NCBI GenBank assembly: GCA_017562135.1
Contig: QEYB01000991.1
Location: 1-64,000 of the forward strand
Reading direction: 5' to 3'
Length of the DNA: 64,000 nucleotides
Source of the DNA: Dipylidium caninum
Lineage: Eukaryota; Platyhelminthes; Cestoda; Cyclophyllidea; Dipylidiidae
Of this stretch, positions 23,301 to 35,097 are shown in pieces. The position numbers were made by a program, and so were the translations under genes. The number at the start of each line of letters is the position of its first letter. Within the stretch, counting starts at the first letter, position 1. Below the pieces are notes generated by a model that was given only the letters and a program-made list of their open reading frames with translations, did no database searches and was not told the DNA's origin.

Positions 23301-26300
23301 GAGAAGTGGAGCGGCCAGTCCGTCACCTGGCAGGACTGCGAGGCGGCTCGCTGGACCCGAGCCAAGCTGAATCGTTAGTTCGGTTTGTGTGTTGACAAAA
23401 ATTTTCCTTGAGCAAACAATGCAACGTCGTTATGCTCCTGCGGACATGTGCCGACTGTAAACAAGCAGGCAAGTGGATGAAGTCGACGTGCAGCGTTTTA
23501 GCTGCTTGTTTATGGCCACCTCATCCGCCTTCCAGGGCCCCGATAATGGAGTCGCAAAGATGGGCGAAGCAATTTTGGCCTAGCATTGAAGTCTCAGTCG
23601 GAAGAAGAAATGAAACGCAATTTTTTGCGAATTGCTTACGGGGTATTTCGTGTGAGAAACTTTGAAATTTCGTCCGCGAAGGGAAAACGTTATTCCTTCC
23701 TGCCGAAAAAGTTAGCTCTAATGAAACCGACTTGGTAAGGAGGGGAGTGGAGAAGAAGGGTTTCCAGTCCCACACCGCGGCTGTCCATTTATCATGTGAA
23801 TCTCAGCGGTGAGTGAGCAAAGAGGCGGCGTTTTATTCAGGGTGAAGAGGTTGGGCCGCAGTGGTTGGGGCATTCGAAGCCTCTTCGGCGGAACCCAAGC
23901 GAACCGCACCTTGTGTGGACGCCGATCCGACCGGTGGGGCGGGCGGACCGGCTCTCCTGCACGAAGACAACAGGCCTTTTCGCCGTTCCCTCGGGGATGG
24001 GGAAATTCGCAAGAGTCTTTAAGTAGTAAATGAAGCCGGCGAGGGAACTAATGCTAAGGCGAATGACCCCGAAATCCACTTCGGACGAAATGTGGACTTT
24101 AGGATGGAATAAGCCCAGCTTCACCGAGGTAAACGGACGTAAAATCGACGGTTTCGCATCGATGAGGCCATGGCTGACTTGCTGCACACGGGGCAGAGGT
24201 TAACGGGTCAAAGAATGTCTTCATATGGCAAATTATTTCGTGAGATTTGCTACCAAACGGGAGATTCTCTAGCACCTTACCCGTGGCCTCAAATCATTGC
24301 TGGATTTGACGATTAACTTTAGACAAACTGCGACATTTTGGTTAGTTAGGTCATGTTTTCACTCGCCTGGAGATTTACGTGATGTCCTTGTGTTTTCACG
24401 TAAATGAGCGAGGCGAGGAACATCAAAAACCTTCAACCAGCCTTGGTGTAAATTGCACGAAACGTCGACCAAACGGACTCGTGTAACCGGACCTCGAAGG
24501 GCTGTGAATCGGGCCGAGACGTGGCTTTCCGTGCCGCCTCTTGCCTCGTCATGAGATCCTCTTTAACCATAGTCCCTTTCGACGTATCACTTTTCCCCTT
24601 GTGCCTTAACGAGCCGAGCACCAAAGAGCTCAGAGAAACAGGCGGGAATGAGGACGGCGGAGAAGCATGGACACTGTGCAGAAGGAGCGAGGCTACCTCG
24701 TCCGGCAGTCCACTCAGCCCCGGCCTTCCACCGTCTCACAGCCCGCAGGTGTGTGTCCTCCACCACGGCGCCTAACGCCGGTCCTCATAGGCTCTCAGCG
24801 ATGCGTCCAGACTGCAAAATGAGCCCCGAGGAACAAGCAATTGCCCTTATGCTATGACACATCGGTCCGAGTTTTTCTTCTCTTCAACGAGTTTTGCAAT
24901 TATCAGCACAATTACACTGGTGACGAGGAATAATAGCAGTAAATTGGCCCGTTGTTTAGAGAGACGATGCCGAACTTCGGACGTGGAATCGAAGTTGAAG
25001 GAGGTTCCAGAGTGGCGGGAGGCACGCAAAGGCACTCAGCCCCAACTCCAGGAGGTGACAAGCGCGACCTTTTACCGCCTCCAATGGTGGGCGGACACGT
25101 CGCGGACCGGTCCAGACGAGACGCCGTTAATCACGGCGGACGACGGTGCTGGTGCGTGTTTGCAGGGCAAATTGTGCTGTGATGAATGGAGCGCCCAGTG
25201 AACGAGGAGTCGAAAAAGTCTCCTTACAGCCTTCTCGGGGGGAAGACTGCCGACACAATGTGGTAAATCGACAGTTTTCTCTCTCCAACCAAGTGACTGG
25301 CGCGAGTTCAGGTGGGGTTTTCACCTCTCGAGACTCATTTAACGTAAAACACGCTCAGTCCAGAAAGCTTCTGCGTTAATGGGTTGCGTTTTGGGGTAGG
25401 CTGTGGCCATAGACGAGGCGTTTTCTGTTTACTCGGCTCAAAACAGTATGAAGAAGAAGAAGAAAAAGTAAAAAGGAGGCTTTCATCTCCCTTGCCGAGA
25501 CCACGCATTCCTCAGACGACTCGTGCGCTTCTCGCACTGCTTTGGCGTCACAGTCGCAGTGCATCTCCCCTCCTGGACTCCTTCTCCCCGCCGTCTTGGA
25601 CGTCCGACGTCGCCTCCTTGCCGGCCACCCTCGGGGAGGACCATTGAACGACCAAAAGTCGTGCGATTTCTAACAAAATGAGGAGAAATAACAAATTCAG
25701 CAGATAATAGGTTACATTTTTCTGCGTCGGTGGGAAAGTGATCTGCCACGAAAGTGGGACACTTTTGCCCCTGTGTCTTTCTCGCGTAAACGTCAAATGA
25801 CAATTTTGCATTTTGCAAGGAGTTCAAAAATGAATGCAATTGCATCTCGGAGGTTCGGAATGAGGTGAATTTCCCCTGTCCTCCTCGGATCAGCGTGATG
25901 ACTGTGGGGACGCCGTGTGTTCCCCTCTATTTTGGGCGATAATTGATGTCTTTTGGACGAAATACCACAGTTTGCGCCTCTCGCGAAGTGACATTCCTGT
26001 CATTAAAACGAGCTCCTCACCCAAAAGCCAAAATACCTGCCGCAATTGCCTCTTCGTACCGAGTTCTGGGTGTTTGTGCATGTGGGTGTATGGCCGGTAA
26101 TGGGACCTCCTCCGCAAATGGATCTGGTTTGCCAACCAAATCGCCGCGCGCAAATGTGGCAAAAGAGGAGAGATTTGCCCGGGGCGAAACTAATTTGGGG
26201 TTTTCAGTTAGGCGAAGATGTGCTTGCGGAAAATGCCCCAGGAGGAGGCGTAACGCGGGCCTGACGCCGGCTCGGGGGAAGCGTGTGAGACGAGAGGACG

Positions 26301-28844
26301 CAGAGGAGCGTAAATCAAGTCATTTCGCAGCCTTGGATGCTCCTAGGACCGTTGCACCCGTCCGAAAGGGCTCTGTTGGCCTTGACTGGACAATAATGTG
26401 CTTCAAAGTCCGACCATAGGAGGCGTCACAAACCCAGACAGCCCCTATTCGCTCCAAAACGTCAAGCTCCCGCTCAACTGTGTCCAGACGCCTTCGATGC
26501 TCGCAAACGGCGTGTCTAACAGTGATGTTTGGCAGTGACGCAGCCTGTAGACCGGGAGCACGATTAATGAGTGTCTGGGGTGAGAATAAAGGCCTGACGT
26601 CAACTGAAAGCCCGTAAGGGAATAAAATTTGCTCGGCGGAGACAAGAGGAGACAGAGCGAAATAGTTGCTTCTTTATGGTGAAATTTATTGGTTCACGTG
26701 CTTCCCAACTCCACCGTGGCCCATTTCCAACTTTTCGAGGAGACGCCGGAAAGCGGGGCGGAGGTGAGGCAACCGTCGAGAAGTGCACCAGATCGAGTCA
26801 CTTTGTATGAACATAAGGAAACGAGGGAGGCATTTATCCACCACCGTCTTTCACTTCGGTGAGAGAGAGAGAGCCATGCTGGAGGCAAAGTGCACTTCTC
26901 CCAGTGGCTCGTAAGGTCGTTTCTACCTCCTCCCACGTCATCGTCGGCATTGGGAAGGTCTGACAGGCGAGAGGGGCGACCTTCCGGTCATGTCGGGCAG
27001 ACAGAAGTGCAATCTGTCGAAATATGTGAACCGAGGCGATTAACTGTGCATTAGAACTAATAGCAGGCATCGTGGGCATTTGCGTCTATGGGGTCCTCCG
27101 CGCCTCTGCAGGCGCAGTTAATTAAAGTTCCGACGAGCACGGAATTGCGCTTTTAGCGTGGAATGAGAATTAATCGGAGAGTCGAGAGCGTGCAGACTTT
27201 TGCGTGGCAAATGGCGGCAAGTTGAGAATTTCGAGGTGGAAAGAAGAAGACAGTGGGCGAAAGCCCGGGGCTTACGACAATGGGCGGATGAATAAGCATT
27301 GGTAATTGGCGGCAAATGTTACATTTTGACAGTCATTCCAACCGACACGAGAGCGCTTTAGTCAACCATTTCAATTTTTTACTGCGGCAGCCTTCTGAAA
27401 CGCACTCTAATTTGTCTTTTTGGTTAAGATGAGGCGGCGGAGGAGCTACCACAACCTCCAAGACCAACGCAAAGGGCAGAGGGTGAAAGGGACTAACTGA
27501 GGATGACATTTTTAGGACTGGAATCTAAATAATTGTCGAGGAATTAGGACCCCGTCTGGAGAGACCGTAAATCTGGTCCCGCGATTGTCTCCCCATGAGG
27601 TGGACGAGTACGAGATTTCATTACTTGCATTTCCCAATGCCCACAGTCGAGTGGACTCACGCGGTGAAACGGACAACTGTCAGCGGATTTCCCCGTCCCC
27701 CCCCGTCCCCCCCCCGGCAAAACTCCTCTCGCCTCTTGGCCAGAAGTCCCGGCTGGAGCCTCGACAACTCCCCATTTGTCGAGGTAAATTCGGTCCAGTG
27801 GCTAAAGCGCTCGTGAAAGTCGGTCCAAGTGTGGGTTCAGAGTTGCGGGTGGACCACAGAACTCGTTTTAGTCCCAAGTCTACGGCAGCAGTGCTGCACC
27901 GGACATGTGGACACTCGGGATGAATGTATCCATTTGCCGGAAAATCCCAATAAGCTCTGTCACTTGGCGCGCTAAAATCCTACGAGGTGAAATATTTTAT
28001 TGCCCCTCCAAGCAATGGATTGAGATCCCTCAGAGTCAAAACTTTAACCACTTATACTTTATTGTGCAATAAAAAGGATTTAAACAACAATATTCCCATG
28101 GGAACATGCTCCAAGGACGCCAGCTGTAGTACCGAATTCCCCAGGCTGGAGGCTCGGGGTAGGAAAGTCAACTTAAGTTTATTTCCGTTGTGAAAGACAG
28201 ACCCATAAATACCCCGAACTCCTGTTTCTCCCAACGACTTGGGGAGAATGGCGCCTCTGTGGTGGAGAGGAAAAGCCGCTGCCAAAAGCCTCCCCACCGA
28301 GGATGGACAGCGTCCGAAAATGGGTTGTCTGACATGCGTGGTGCCGACAGGCTGTGGACCACAGTCCGGGACTACTTCGGCAAAAGAGGAAAGCCAAAGT
28401 AGCTGGAAGCCACAAAATCCTCGGTTTTCCTTCACCAGACGAGGAGTATCGCTTTCCCTTCCCCGAGTTTCTCGTTGAGACCAGTGTACAACCTCGGGAG
28501 AGGCCAGACAACAGGACGTCGGTGGCGACTGCGTGGGTGGAAGGCCTAAAACTCCAAGCATTTCGCCCACTCGCCATTAACCTCGAGGCCGCAGTCCCTG
28601 CAGACTGAGGCCTTGCTCGTGACTGTGGCTACAACCGCGGAGACACTTGAGCGCCTTCTTTCCGTCGTCCCTTTTGGTGAATCGCCTTCCTGACAGCATC
28701 GGTGCAACCGAAATGATGTATGAGAAAAGTGAATAGCTCCAATTGGTTGCAGGGCAGAATGAGTGAAAGATGCGGGTGTATTGTTAGGACGTGGAAGAGT
28801 TGAGGAAAGTCCACGACTGATCATAAATGCTAAACTCGGGGAGG
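17364..28844. other. GC-rich gene-poor stretch
   Basis: About 11.5 kb with many overlapping open frames on both strands, as expected by chance at this composition, but none with a recognisable domain, membrane pattern or convincing splice structure. C-rich runs occur at 22.43-22.50 kb and 27691-27715. No tRNA, rRNA or transposon was recognised. Confidence 0.5.
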
Positions 28845-29732
28845 ATGGCGGAGTCACTGGCAGGGGAGGAGAGAACTCGGTGCATTCGGGCTTTTAAGCA
28901 ATTTTCACGACGTAGGACAGCCACGGTACCCGTGGCAAAACTCGCCCAAGTAATGCGAAGAGCCGGCTATGCGCCCACAAATGAGGAGCTAGAAAGAATC
29001 CTCCGCAGGTAAGTCAGCACAACTTGAGGCACATTTTGCGTCGCCTAGTTGTCGGGGTTGTAAGAATATCACTGAAGAAATGTTTTTAGCGCTTGTTGAA
29101 CAGTATAACTTCGACTTACAATTGGTGCAAGACCTTCAAGAGGCATTTCGTCTGTTCGACGAGAGTGGAGACGGCTACTTCTCGACGAAAAAAATTCGGT
29201 AACATCATTGTTTATCGTCTGATAGGGCAAAAACTGTAGGGACCTTTTATCCGCGGACGACGAGACGTTGACCGATGGCGACGTCGAGGCGCTCTGCCAT
29301 CAAGCGGACCCCGACGGTGATGGAAGGGTCTACCTTAACGGTAAATAAATACTACTTCTTCTCCATGCAGTGGACCGAGTTCGCTGGGTCTTCACTGCAT
29401 CCTACGCCATGCCCCTGAATTTGCCCGGCAAACAGCAAAGACAGGCGGCTGAACTCCCCCATGGGCAGGCAGGTTGTCGGGCCTCCTCTGGCGCCCTTCG
29501 GCATCCATGCTCTGCTGGGATTCTCAAGAGTCCCTTCTGCCTTGCGGCAGCGGCGTAGTTAAGTGAGATTTGAGATAAAAATGGTCAAAGGCGTGAGTTT
29601 CTCCCACGTCCGGAACATGTGAAAGCGAGGCGGCGAGGAGTTAGTTGTACGTTGTAAAGGGAAAGGGGATTTGCCATTCCTCATGAGACATTTTTGCTTT
29701 CAGACTTTATTCGCGTGATGATGTCCCCGTAG
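28845..29732 (+). CDS. calmodulin-like EF-hand protein, four exons
   Basis: Exons 28845-29008, 29049-29198, 29240-29340 and 29704-29732 join in phase to 147 residues, almost the length of calmodulin, and align with it end to end. Introns are 40, 41 and 363 bases. The start MAESLAGEER mirrors calmodulin's N-terminus, so the ATG at 28845 is preferred over the one at 28827. EF-hand loop 1 (21-32, SRRRTATVPVAK) and loop 2 (about 55-66) have lost the acidic ligands. Loop 3 (92-103, DESGDGYFSTKK) keeps the first five positions but has Lys instead of Glu at position 12. Loop 4 (128-139, DPDGDGRVYLND) is the best, with Asp at position 12. The protein ends DFIRVMMSP, like the last helix of calmodulin/troponin C. 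It probably binds at most one or two calcium ions through its C-lobe and could act as a light chain or specialised calcium sensor. A poly(A) signal AATAAA lies at 29871-29876. Confidence 0.9.
29371..29558 (+). other. possible alternative last exon of the EF-hand gene
   Basis: The exon-3 donor at 29341 is followed only 30 bases later by a good acceptor (CTTCTCCATGCAG, ending 29370). Joining there keeps the frame open for about 62 codons, beginning VDRVRWVFTASYAMP and ending in LAAAA before a TAG at 29556-29558. It would replace the helix DFIRVMM after loop 4 by an unrelated tail. The distal acceptor at 29703 gives the family-like end, so this is either a minor isoform or chance. Confidence 0.25.
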
Positions 29733-29870
29733 GACGCGTGGCAGTGGAACGATGGCTCGGACCTTCACTTTTTGTTTTACTTCACACTGGACCGGATTTT
29801 GACCTCTGGTGTGCATCCGCTCCTCGGGTGGCCACCAGTATGTGTGGGGTCTCTTCACCCCTTCCTCGCG

Positions 29871-29876
29871 AATAAA
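29871..29876 (+). terminator. AATAAA poly(A) signal candidate
   Basis: Canonical hexamer about 140 bases after the EF-hand gene's stop codon, the first one downstream on this strand. Confidence 0.4.
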
Positions 29877-29879
29877 TCC

Positions 29880-32800
29880 GTCTCTCCTCGCCTGACTTGT
29901 TTCCGGGCCACGGAGCACACGACGCGCCCGTCGGCGGACGGCTCGCAGCGAGTCCGGTCACTACGAGGGCGGTTTTCCTTCTCCTCGACTGCAGATGGCT
30001 CCGCCCCAGAGCACACGCTGCCACGGGCTGTACACTTGCAGTTTCCATACGATAGGCGAGGAAGGAGTCTGACCAAACGCGGAGCCAACGATGGGCTCCG
30101 AGTAATAATACAAATCGGAGGTTTGGAGGGACTCTTCTTCGGTTCCCTCGTCGTCGTGTAGAAAGTTGTAGGACCAAACACTTTGTTCGTTAAAATCATC
30201 ACTTGTTTTGCGGGTCTCCCAAGGAGCCACAGGCTTTTCTGCTTGCTACGGGTGAAGCCCCCGGCAGACTGTCTCGTCCGCACGGAAGCACTTTGCGTCT
30301 CTGAGAAAAGCGCGTGAAACGACGTGTTGCAGTGTGCGAAAAGGGGCATTCACTCGAAGGCGGCGTGAAGTGCCGAGGGCGGCGCAGGGAAGACGGAGCC
30401 TATGCACTGCCCCTTTTTATTGTTTTGGCATTATCTGGGGCGTACTTTTCGCTTTCTACGCTTTTTGCTTTCTCGGGAGTTTCGCCGGTCCCTAAGGCCT
30501 TTGTGAGCGATGAAAAGAACTAAACCCCTTCCATTCACTCGCTTTATTGTTCACTTGGAGATGCCTCGGCGCGTTACAATGGCATAGTGAACGAAATTTT
30601 ATCTCGATGTCAAAGCGACTTGAATATAAAGGGATTTTGGATATCTTTCAAGAGAAAAGAACATTTTAGATACTCTGAGTGGTCAGAGTAGGGCACAAGA
30701 GTTGGTAGGAGTTTCTCCCCAACCCAAAAGGGCGCCTCAGTTCAAAGAATCAGGTGAAATGAACTCCTCTGCAGAGCTGCTGGGAAGCACCGCCGGGCAG
30801 GGAGAATCACCCTTGTGGCGGCCGCCATTCCTTCCCCCATCCACGATAAAACGAGTCTCCGGGAAAGTCTCGTAACTGCTGCTGAATCTATAGAGAAGAA
30901 CCCTTCCGTTTGACATGGGCTCGGGAATGCAGACTGGCGACGGGGATTTGGGAATGCGGCGGGGACGAGAACCCGCCGCACGAGGTCGGGAGAGAGGGAA
31001 AAAGTGAGGACATGTGCTCAAAATCCATTGCTGTAATGACCCTTTAATGGAGAACAAGTAAAATGTTATGTTGCCCGCCGCCAGGGCAACAAACACCTTT
31101 AGGCTTTTCAAAACGGCAGATTTTAGTAGGTGGATGTTAGGCGAGAGCATCATAAACTTTCCTGAGGGTTAAAGGCGTCTAATATACACAAGGAACGGGG
31201 GTTTTACGAGTGTAAAGAACCTCTGCACAAATGCTCACGAGAGCCGTGTGGCGATGGTGCAAAGGAAGAGGAGGGAGATGGGCGTCCGCGCCACCAGCTG
31301 CCTCGAAAACACGCCGTTCCGCCGCCACTCCACACCTCGTTAGGCTGCCTCTTCGTCGCCGCCACACCTGGCCGCGCTCCAAGTCCTCTGGCGAGGCAAG
31401 TGAATGCCCGCGAGAGAAGATTTTACTCCTCTGTCCTCCTTTTTGTAACGTCTGAGTGGCCATGGCATTCTGTCCTGCCGACTGTTCTCGTCACACTGCA
31501 TCGCACCTCGGGTGACAGAGCTCGGACGAAGCCTCATCACCAAAACACATCAAGAAGTCTTTGTGGACTTTTGGTACCCTCAGTAGTGCCAGCAGACGAC
31601 CAGGTGTCACTGATAGTTTCGAGCAGAGAAGTCGGTCAGACTCACTGACGTCCTGTACGCTGTCCACAACCCTCTGACCATCGCGGCGGTTGGGAAGCGA
31701 CTCTCGACAGCCCACGCTTGGGCATCGTCCCTTTGGAGAAGTCGAAACAGCCTGGAGCAGGAGCTGTGGCGCATTCGCCGACGAGCTGGTGGGCGTAGGC
31801 GCGTTGCGAGCCAGTCCCCGCTCTGGTGTGGCCCCCGTTGAATCACAAAGGCGGTCAGACGCTCCACAACCTCCACATCCACGGCGGTGTCAACGGCTGG
31901 TCAAGTGAAGAAGCCCCGTTAAAACTGTTTCGGCAGGCAAAAAGGCGACCGAATGACATCGCCCCGTAGCGGTTGGGCATGCGAGGCAGCATATCGCCCA
32001 GATTAAATTACTGAAAGTTCCCAAATGCGCAGTGCTTAACTGATGCTGGTAACGAGCAGTGCAAAACTCTATCTCCACAACTGCCAGTCAACTGCTTGAC
32101 GCAATTACAACGAGAGATTAAATAATCAACTGCGTATAATTTTGGGGTAAAAAAGAAAATACAAAAAGCTGGTGCTGTCGGGGCAGCAAACGTCCCTTAA
32201 ATTTCGCAGTTATTCGGTAACAAAGGACCTCAAAGATCTCCTTTTCGAGGTGACTGATGGATGTTTGAAGAATGCAACGAAGAGGACATGGACGACTGCT
32301 CCAGCGAGTGTCTCACAATGGGCAAAGTAAAGTGTTCCTCGTGGCAGGGAGAAGTGCCAAGTGGCCAAAGTTGAGACAGTTGGGAAACCGAGGTGGCAGC
32401 GTCTGCGCTGGGGAGAGGGAGGCAAGCGGTGGGGGCTTTTCTGTCCATCTTAAGGAGCGCGTGCAGTCCGACGCAAGTGAAGATGCAGCAAAAATATGGC
32501 AACCCACAGGGACCAACTGAGGGGAGAAGGTGGAAAAATTAGCGAGCCAACTCATGTGATATCGAAAGGTGGCCTGAGGCGGACTTGAAAAGAACTTTCA
32601 CATGTTTGTCAGTGAGGAGGCGAAGAAAGTGTTGATGAAGTGGAAAGATTTTCGGAAAACGAAGGAAGATGTTACACGAGTTGCATTGTTGAGCGGAGAG
32701 ACGTGGAGCGGCAGTAGTGGCAGACGAGAGGGAGGTGGAATCGAGGAGCAAAGCCGTTCTAGCGCGGAGCCGACGAGTCGGCAGCAAATTTTCCACTTGC

Positions 32801-32960
32801 GGTGAACTTGGCCAAGTGACGGCTGAAAGAGAGTAGGAGAGGGAGGAAGAGGGGTGAGGAGTGAAAGGGAGTGGAAAGCGAGGCATTTGAGCGCGGTGGA
32901 TGGTTGAGTGTTTAGGCGGGTAGGTGAAGTGGCACAAGTAGGCGATGTAGAGGCACTCAG
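29880..32960. other. GC-rich stretch without a supported gene
   Basis: About 3 kb between the EF-hand gene and copy B of the duplicated segment. The open frames overlap across strands and show no domain. Nothing repeated or structured stood out. Confidence 0.5.
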
Positions 32961-34011
32961 GCTGCGTTGACCACCCATGGACGCAGGGGCATCATGGACT
33001 GAGGAGGAGGCAAGGCATGGCAGGGCAGAGGAGAGAGAGCGTGGGAGCGACGAACGGTGAGGTGGCAGCGAAGGACACTCGGAAGAGACGCAAACACGCG
33101 GCGCCATCCCGACGAAGGGTGGAGCAGCGGGCACTCCTCGGCCTCCTCGTCTCACAGAGGCACCACAGGACAAATGGAAGTCGTGGCGTGGTGTCACACG
33201 CACCAGCAGGTTCTGCGTGAGCTCGTACGTGGAGTCCAGTCTCCTCCCGCCCCACGTCCACCTCCACGTCCACCTCCACGTCCTCGTCCCGCGTCCCGCG
33301 TCCCTCGTCCCTCGTCCCGCTCCCGTCGAAAGCGCCTCCTCGACGTGATCCACCACAAGCCGAGCGTGGGTCACGTCCACCCACCGCCCACTCCCCCCCC
33401 CCCTCCCATTTGGTCGTCCAGCGGGCGTTTTTGGCCATTCCGGGCACATTCGGCATTCACGGCAAATGCCACCCCGTCCACGACCGACAGACGCGGCGTC
33501 GATGCGTGAGGGAGTGGAGCCTCTTCCCGCCCGCTGCGCTCTGCATGCTCGCCCAACCCGACGGAGCGGTGAGCCTCAGTGGACGACTTCTTGTCACACA
33601 TGAGGTGACGCTGGCGGGGTTAGTGGAGACTGTTGTGGTGGTGTTGGTGGTGGTGGTGGCAATGGTGATGCGGGTTGGGTCTGGGGCGCGTATGGAAGCG
33701 GGATGGGGAGGGAAGGGGTGGCGGGGAGGGGGAACGCGGAAATACGGGAATTATTAGATCCATCAACGGCCAAGTTCTCAACTAACTGAATTTCGTAGAT
33801 AAGTTGATTTCGCATGTAGCAGAGAAGCTGGGCACAATAGAGTTGGGAAAATGGGCAGTGAGAGAGAGGAGGTGGAGGTGGAGGAGGAGGAGGAGGAGGA
33901 GATGGGATTGGGGGGGAAGGAAGGAAGGAAGTGTACTCTTATACCGACAATTACCATCCATCCGTTTGCCATGGAAAATCCTCTAATCCCTCGTGTACTT
34001 GGTAATCATGG
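32961..34011. repeat. dispersed duplicated segment, copy B
   Basis: Same-strand match to 16374-17363, 16.6 kb away. Positions 33026-33289 are identical by eye to copy A. Copy B has an 8-base insertion within the CGTCCCGCG units just after 33289 and a longer C-run (about 33393-33404). The downstream half contains a GGA/GGT array (33861-33901) and an AAGG run absent from copy A. The weakly similar last part shares CCGTTTG and other short blocks with copy A around 17325. Confidence 0.9.
33861..33929. repeat. purine-rich GGA/GGT and GGAA microsatellites
   Basis: An (AG)n, GGAGGT and (GGA)n tract is followed by a G-run and (AAGG)n, inside copy B only. Confidence 0.9.
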
Positions 34012-34211
34012 AGCCTTCGTTTGTCGTGGGCGAACGGCGATGTTGCCGAGGGGTGAGAAGCCGCGGTGTCATTTGGCTTTCGCGATTAACGCAAAATGTT
34101 TACTGCATATAAACGAAGGAGCGCAAGTGGCTCTCAGCTTTGCCGCTCCCGCGGCACAGCAGAATTGAGTAGACCAAAAAATATCAGCGCCTGTTAATCA
34201 TTTGACTTCAG

Positions 34212-34484
34212 CGAGATTTATTTTGTGAATTTTGGCCCAAAAATTTCTTTACTCATTGGTCGTCGTACTTTGGAGTTTGCCATTCGACACGAACTGTCCC
34301 CATTCAATCGTCAGGAAAAGGCACTGAATTGCCTCTCCTCTTTCTTACGGACCGTCACACACTGTTTTCTCTCTCCCGAGGCATTTGACGAAGAGCCCAC
34401 GTTCGTTAATCTCACCCGCCTACCAATTCAAAGTTCGCTGGTGTCCCCGTCTTTCCACCCTCCCGGTGTTGAAGTAATTTGCCA
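34212..34484 (+). CDS. exon-like open segment
   Basis: After GACTTCAG (AG at 34210-34211) a frame in phase 2 runs about 90 codons: EIYFVNFGPKISLLIG, then RRTLEFAIRHELSPFNRQEK, NCLSSFLRTVTHCFLSPEAF and a C-terminal VSPSFHPPGVEVIC. It meets a GTGAGG donor at 34485. The amino-acid mix looks protein-like, with helices and few repeats, unlike most frames nearby. It lies just after copy B of the duplicated segment and 260 bases before another exon-like pair. No family was recognised and the join to the next exon is not resolved. Chance cannot be excluded in such GC-rich DNA. Confidence 0.3.
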
Positions 34485-34744
34485 GTGAGGTGGCTCCGAG
34501 GCCACAGAGGGACCCGCTTGCGTGGGTGTGGGCCTGACCTTCGATGTCGGTGCGGCTCCAAGCAGGTTGTGGGCTTCTTCTTCCTGGTGAAGGGCACCAC
34601 ACGACTCCCTGCATCGCAGCTCCGACCCCGCGGATTGCGTCTGACCACGTAGTCCTCATGTGGCACATTTTTGCGTAACATTTGAAGTAGTTGGCCGACT
34701 CGGTGAACCAGGGAGAAACAGGTGGGGCCACTTGACAAGGTAAC

Positions 34745-35097
34745 ATGAATGGCAAGCTCGAGCACCCCGCTCGACTGTCCGGAACCAAAATTCCCGTGAT
34801 TAAGAGTGTCGTCCAATCGCCGGAGGAGAGCTCCTCGTCCCTGCCTTCTTGGCACGGCTCCTTCGACCACCACCGGAAGTCCATTCGCAACTCCACTCAA
34901 GTGGTTCTCTCAGGCCTAACTTGTCTCCTTCTCCTTCGTATTCTACCAAAGTATACGGATGCGTTTTTTTGTTTTTTTTTTTTTGCTTTCAGTGGAAAAT
35001 GCAGTTCCACCAACCATTTGAAGGGGAAAAACTCCTCGACATCGAGTCATTCTGCGCCGAAGACTCTCGCACAGCCTTTGAAAGTCGCGCTATTTGA
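34745..35097 (+). CDS. candidate two-exon small gene, 86 residues
   Basis: An ATG at 34745 with an upstream in-frame TGA opens MNGKLEHPARLSGTKIPVIK and more, 52 codons to 34900. A second segment follows one of the strongest 3' splice signals in the window, a T-run of about 25 bases ending GCTTTCAG (AG at 34991-34992). It reads WKMQFHQPFEGEKLLDIESF, then CAEDSRTAFESRAI and TGA (to 35097). A GTGGTT donor at 34901 joins them in phase 0 with a 92-base intron; a GTATAC donor near 34952 would use another frame. The donor is poor, so the model is uncertain. No domain is recognised. It may belong with the exon at 34212-34484. Confidence 0.3.
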
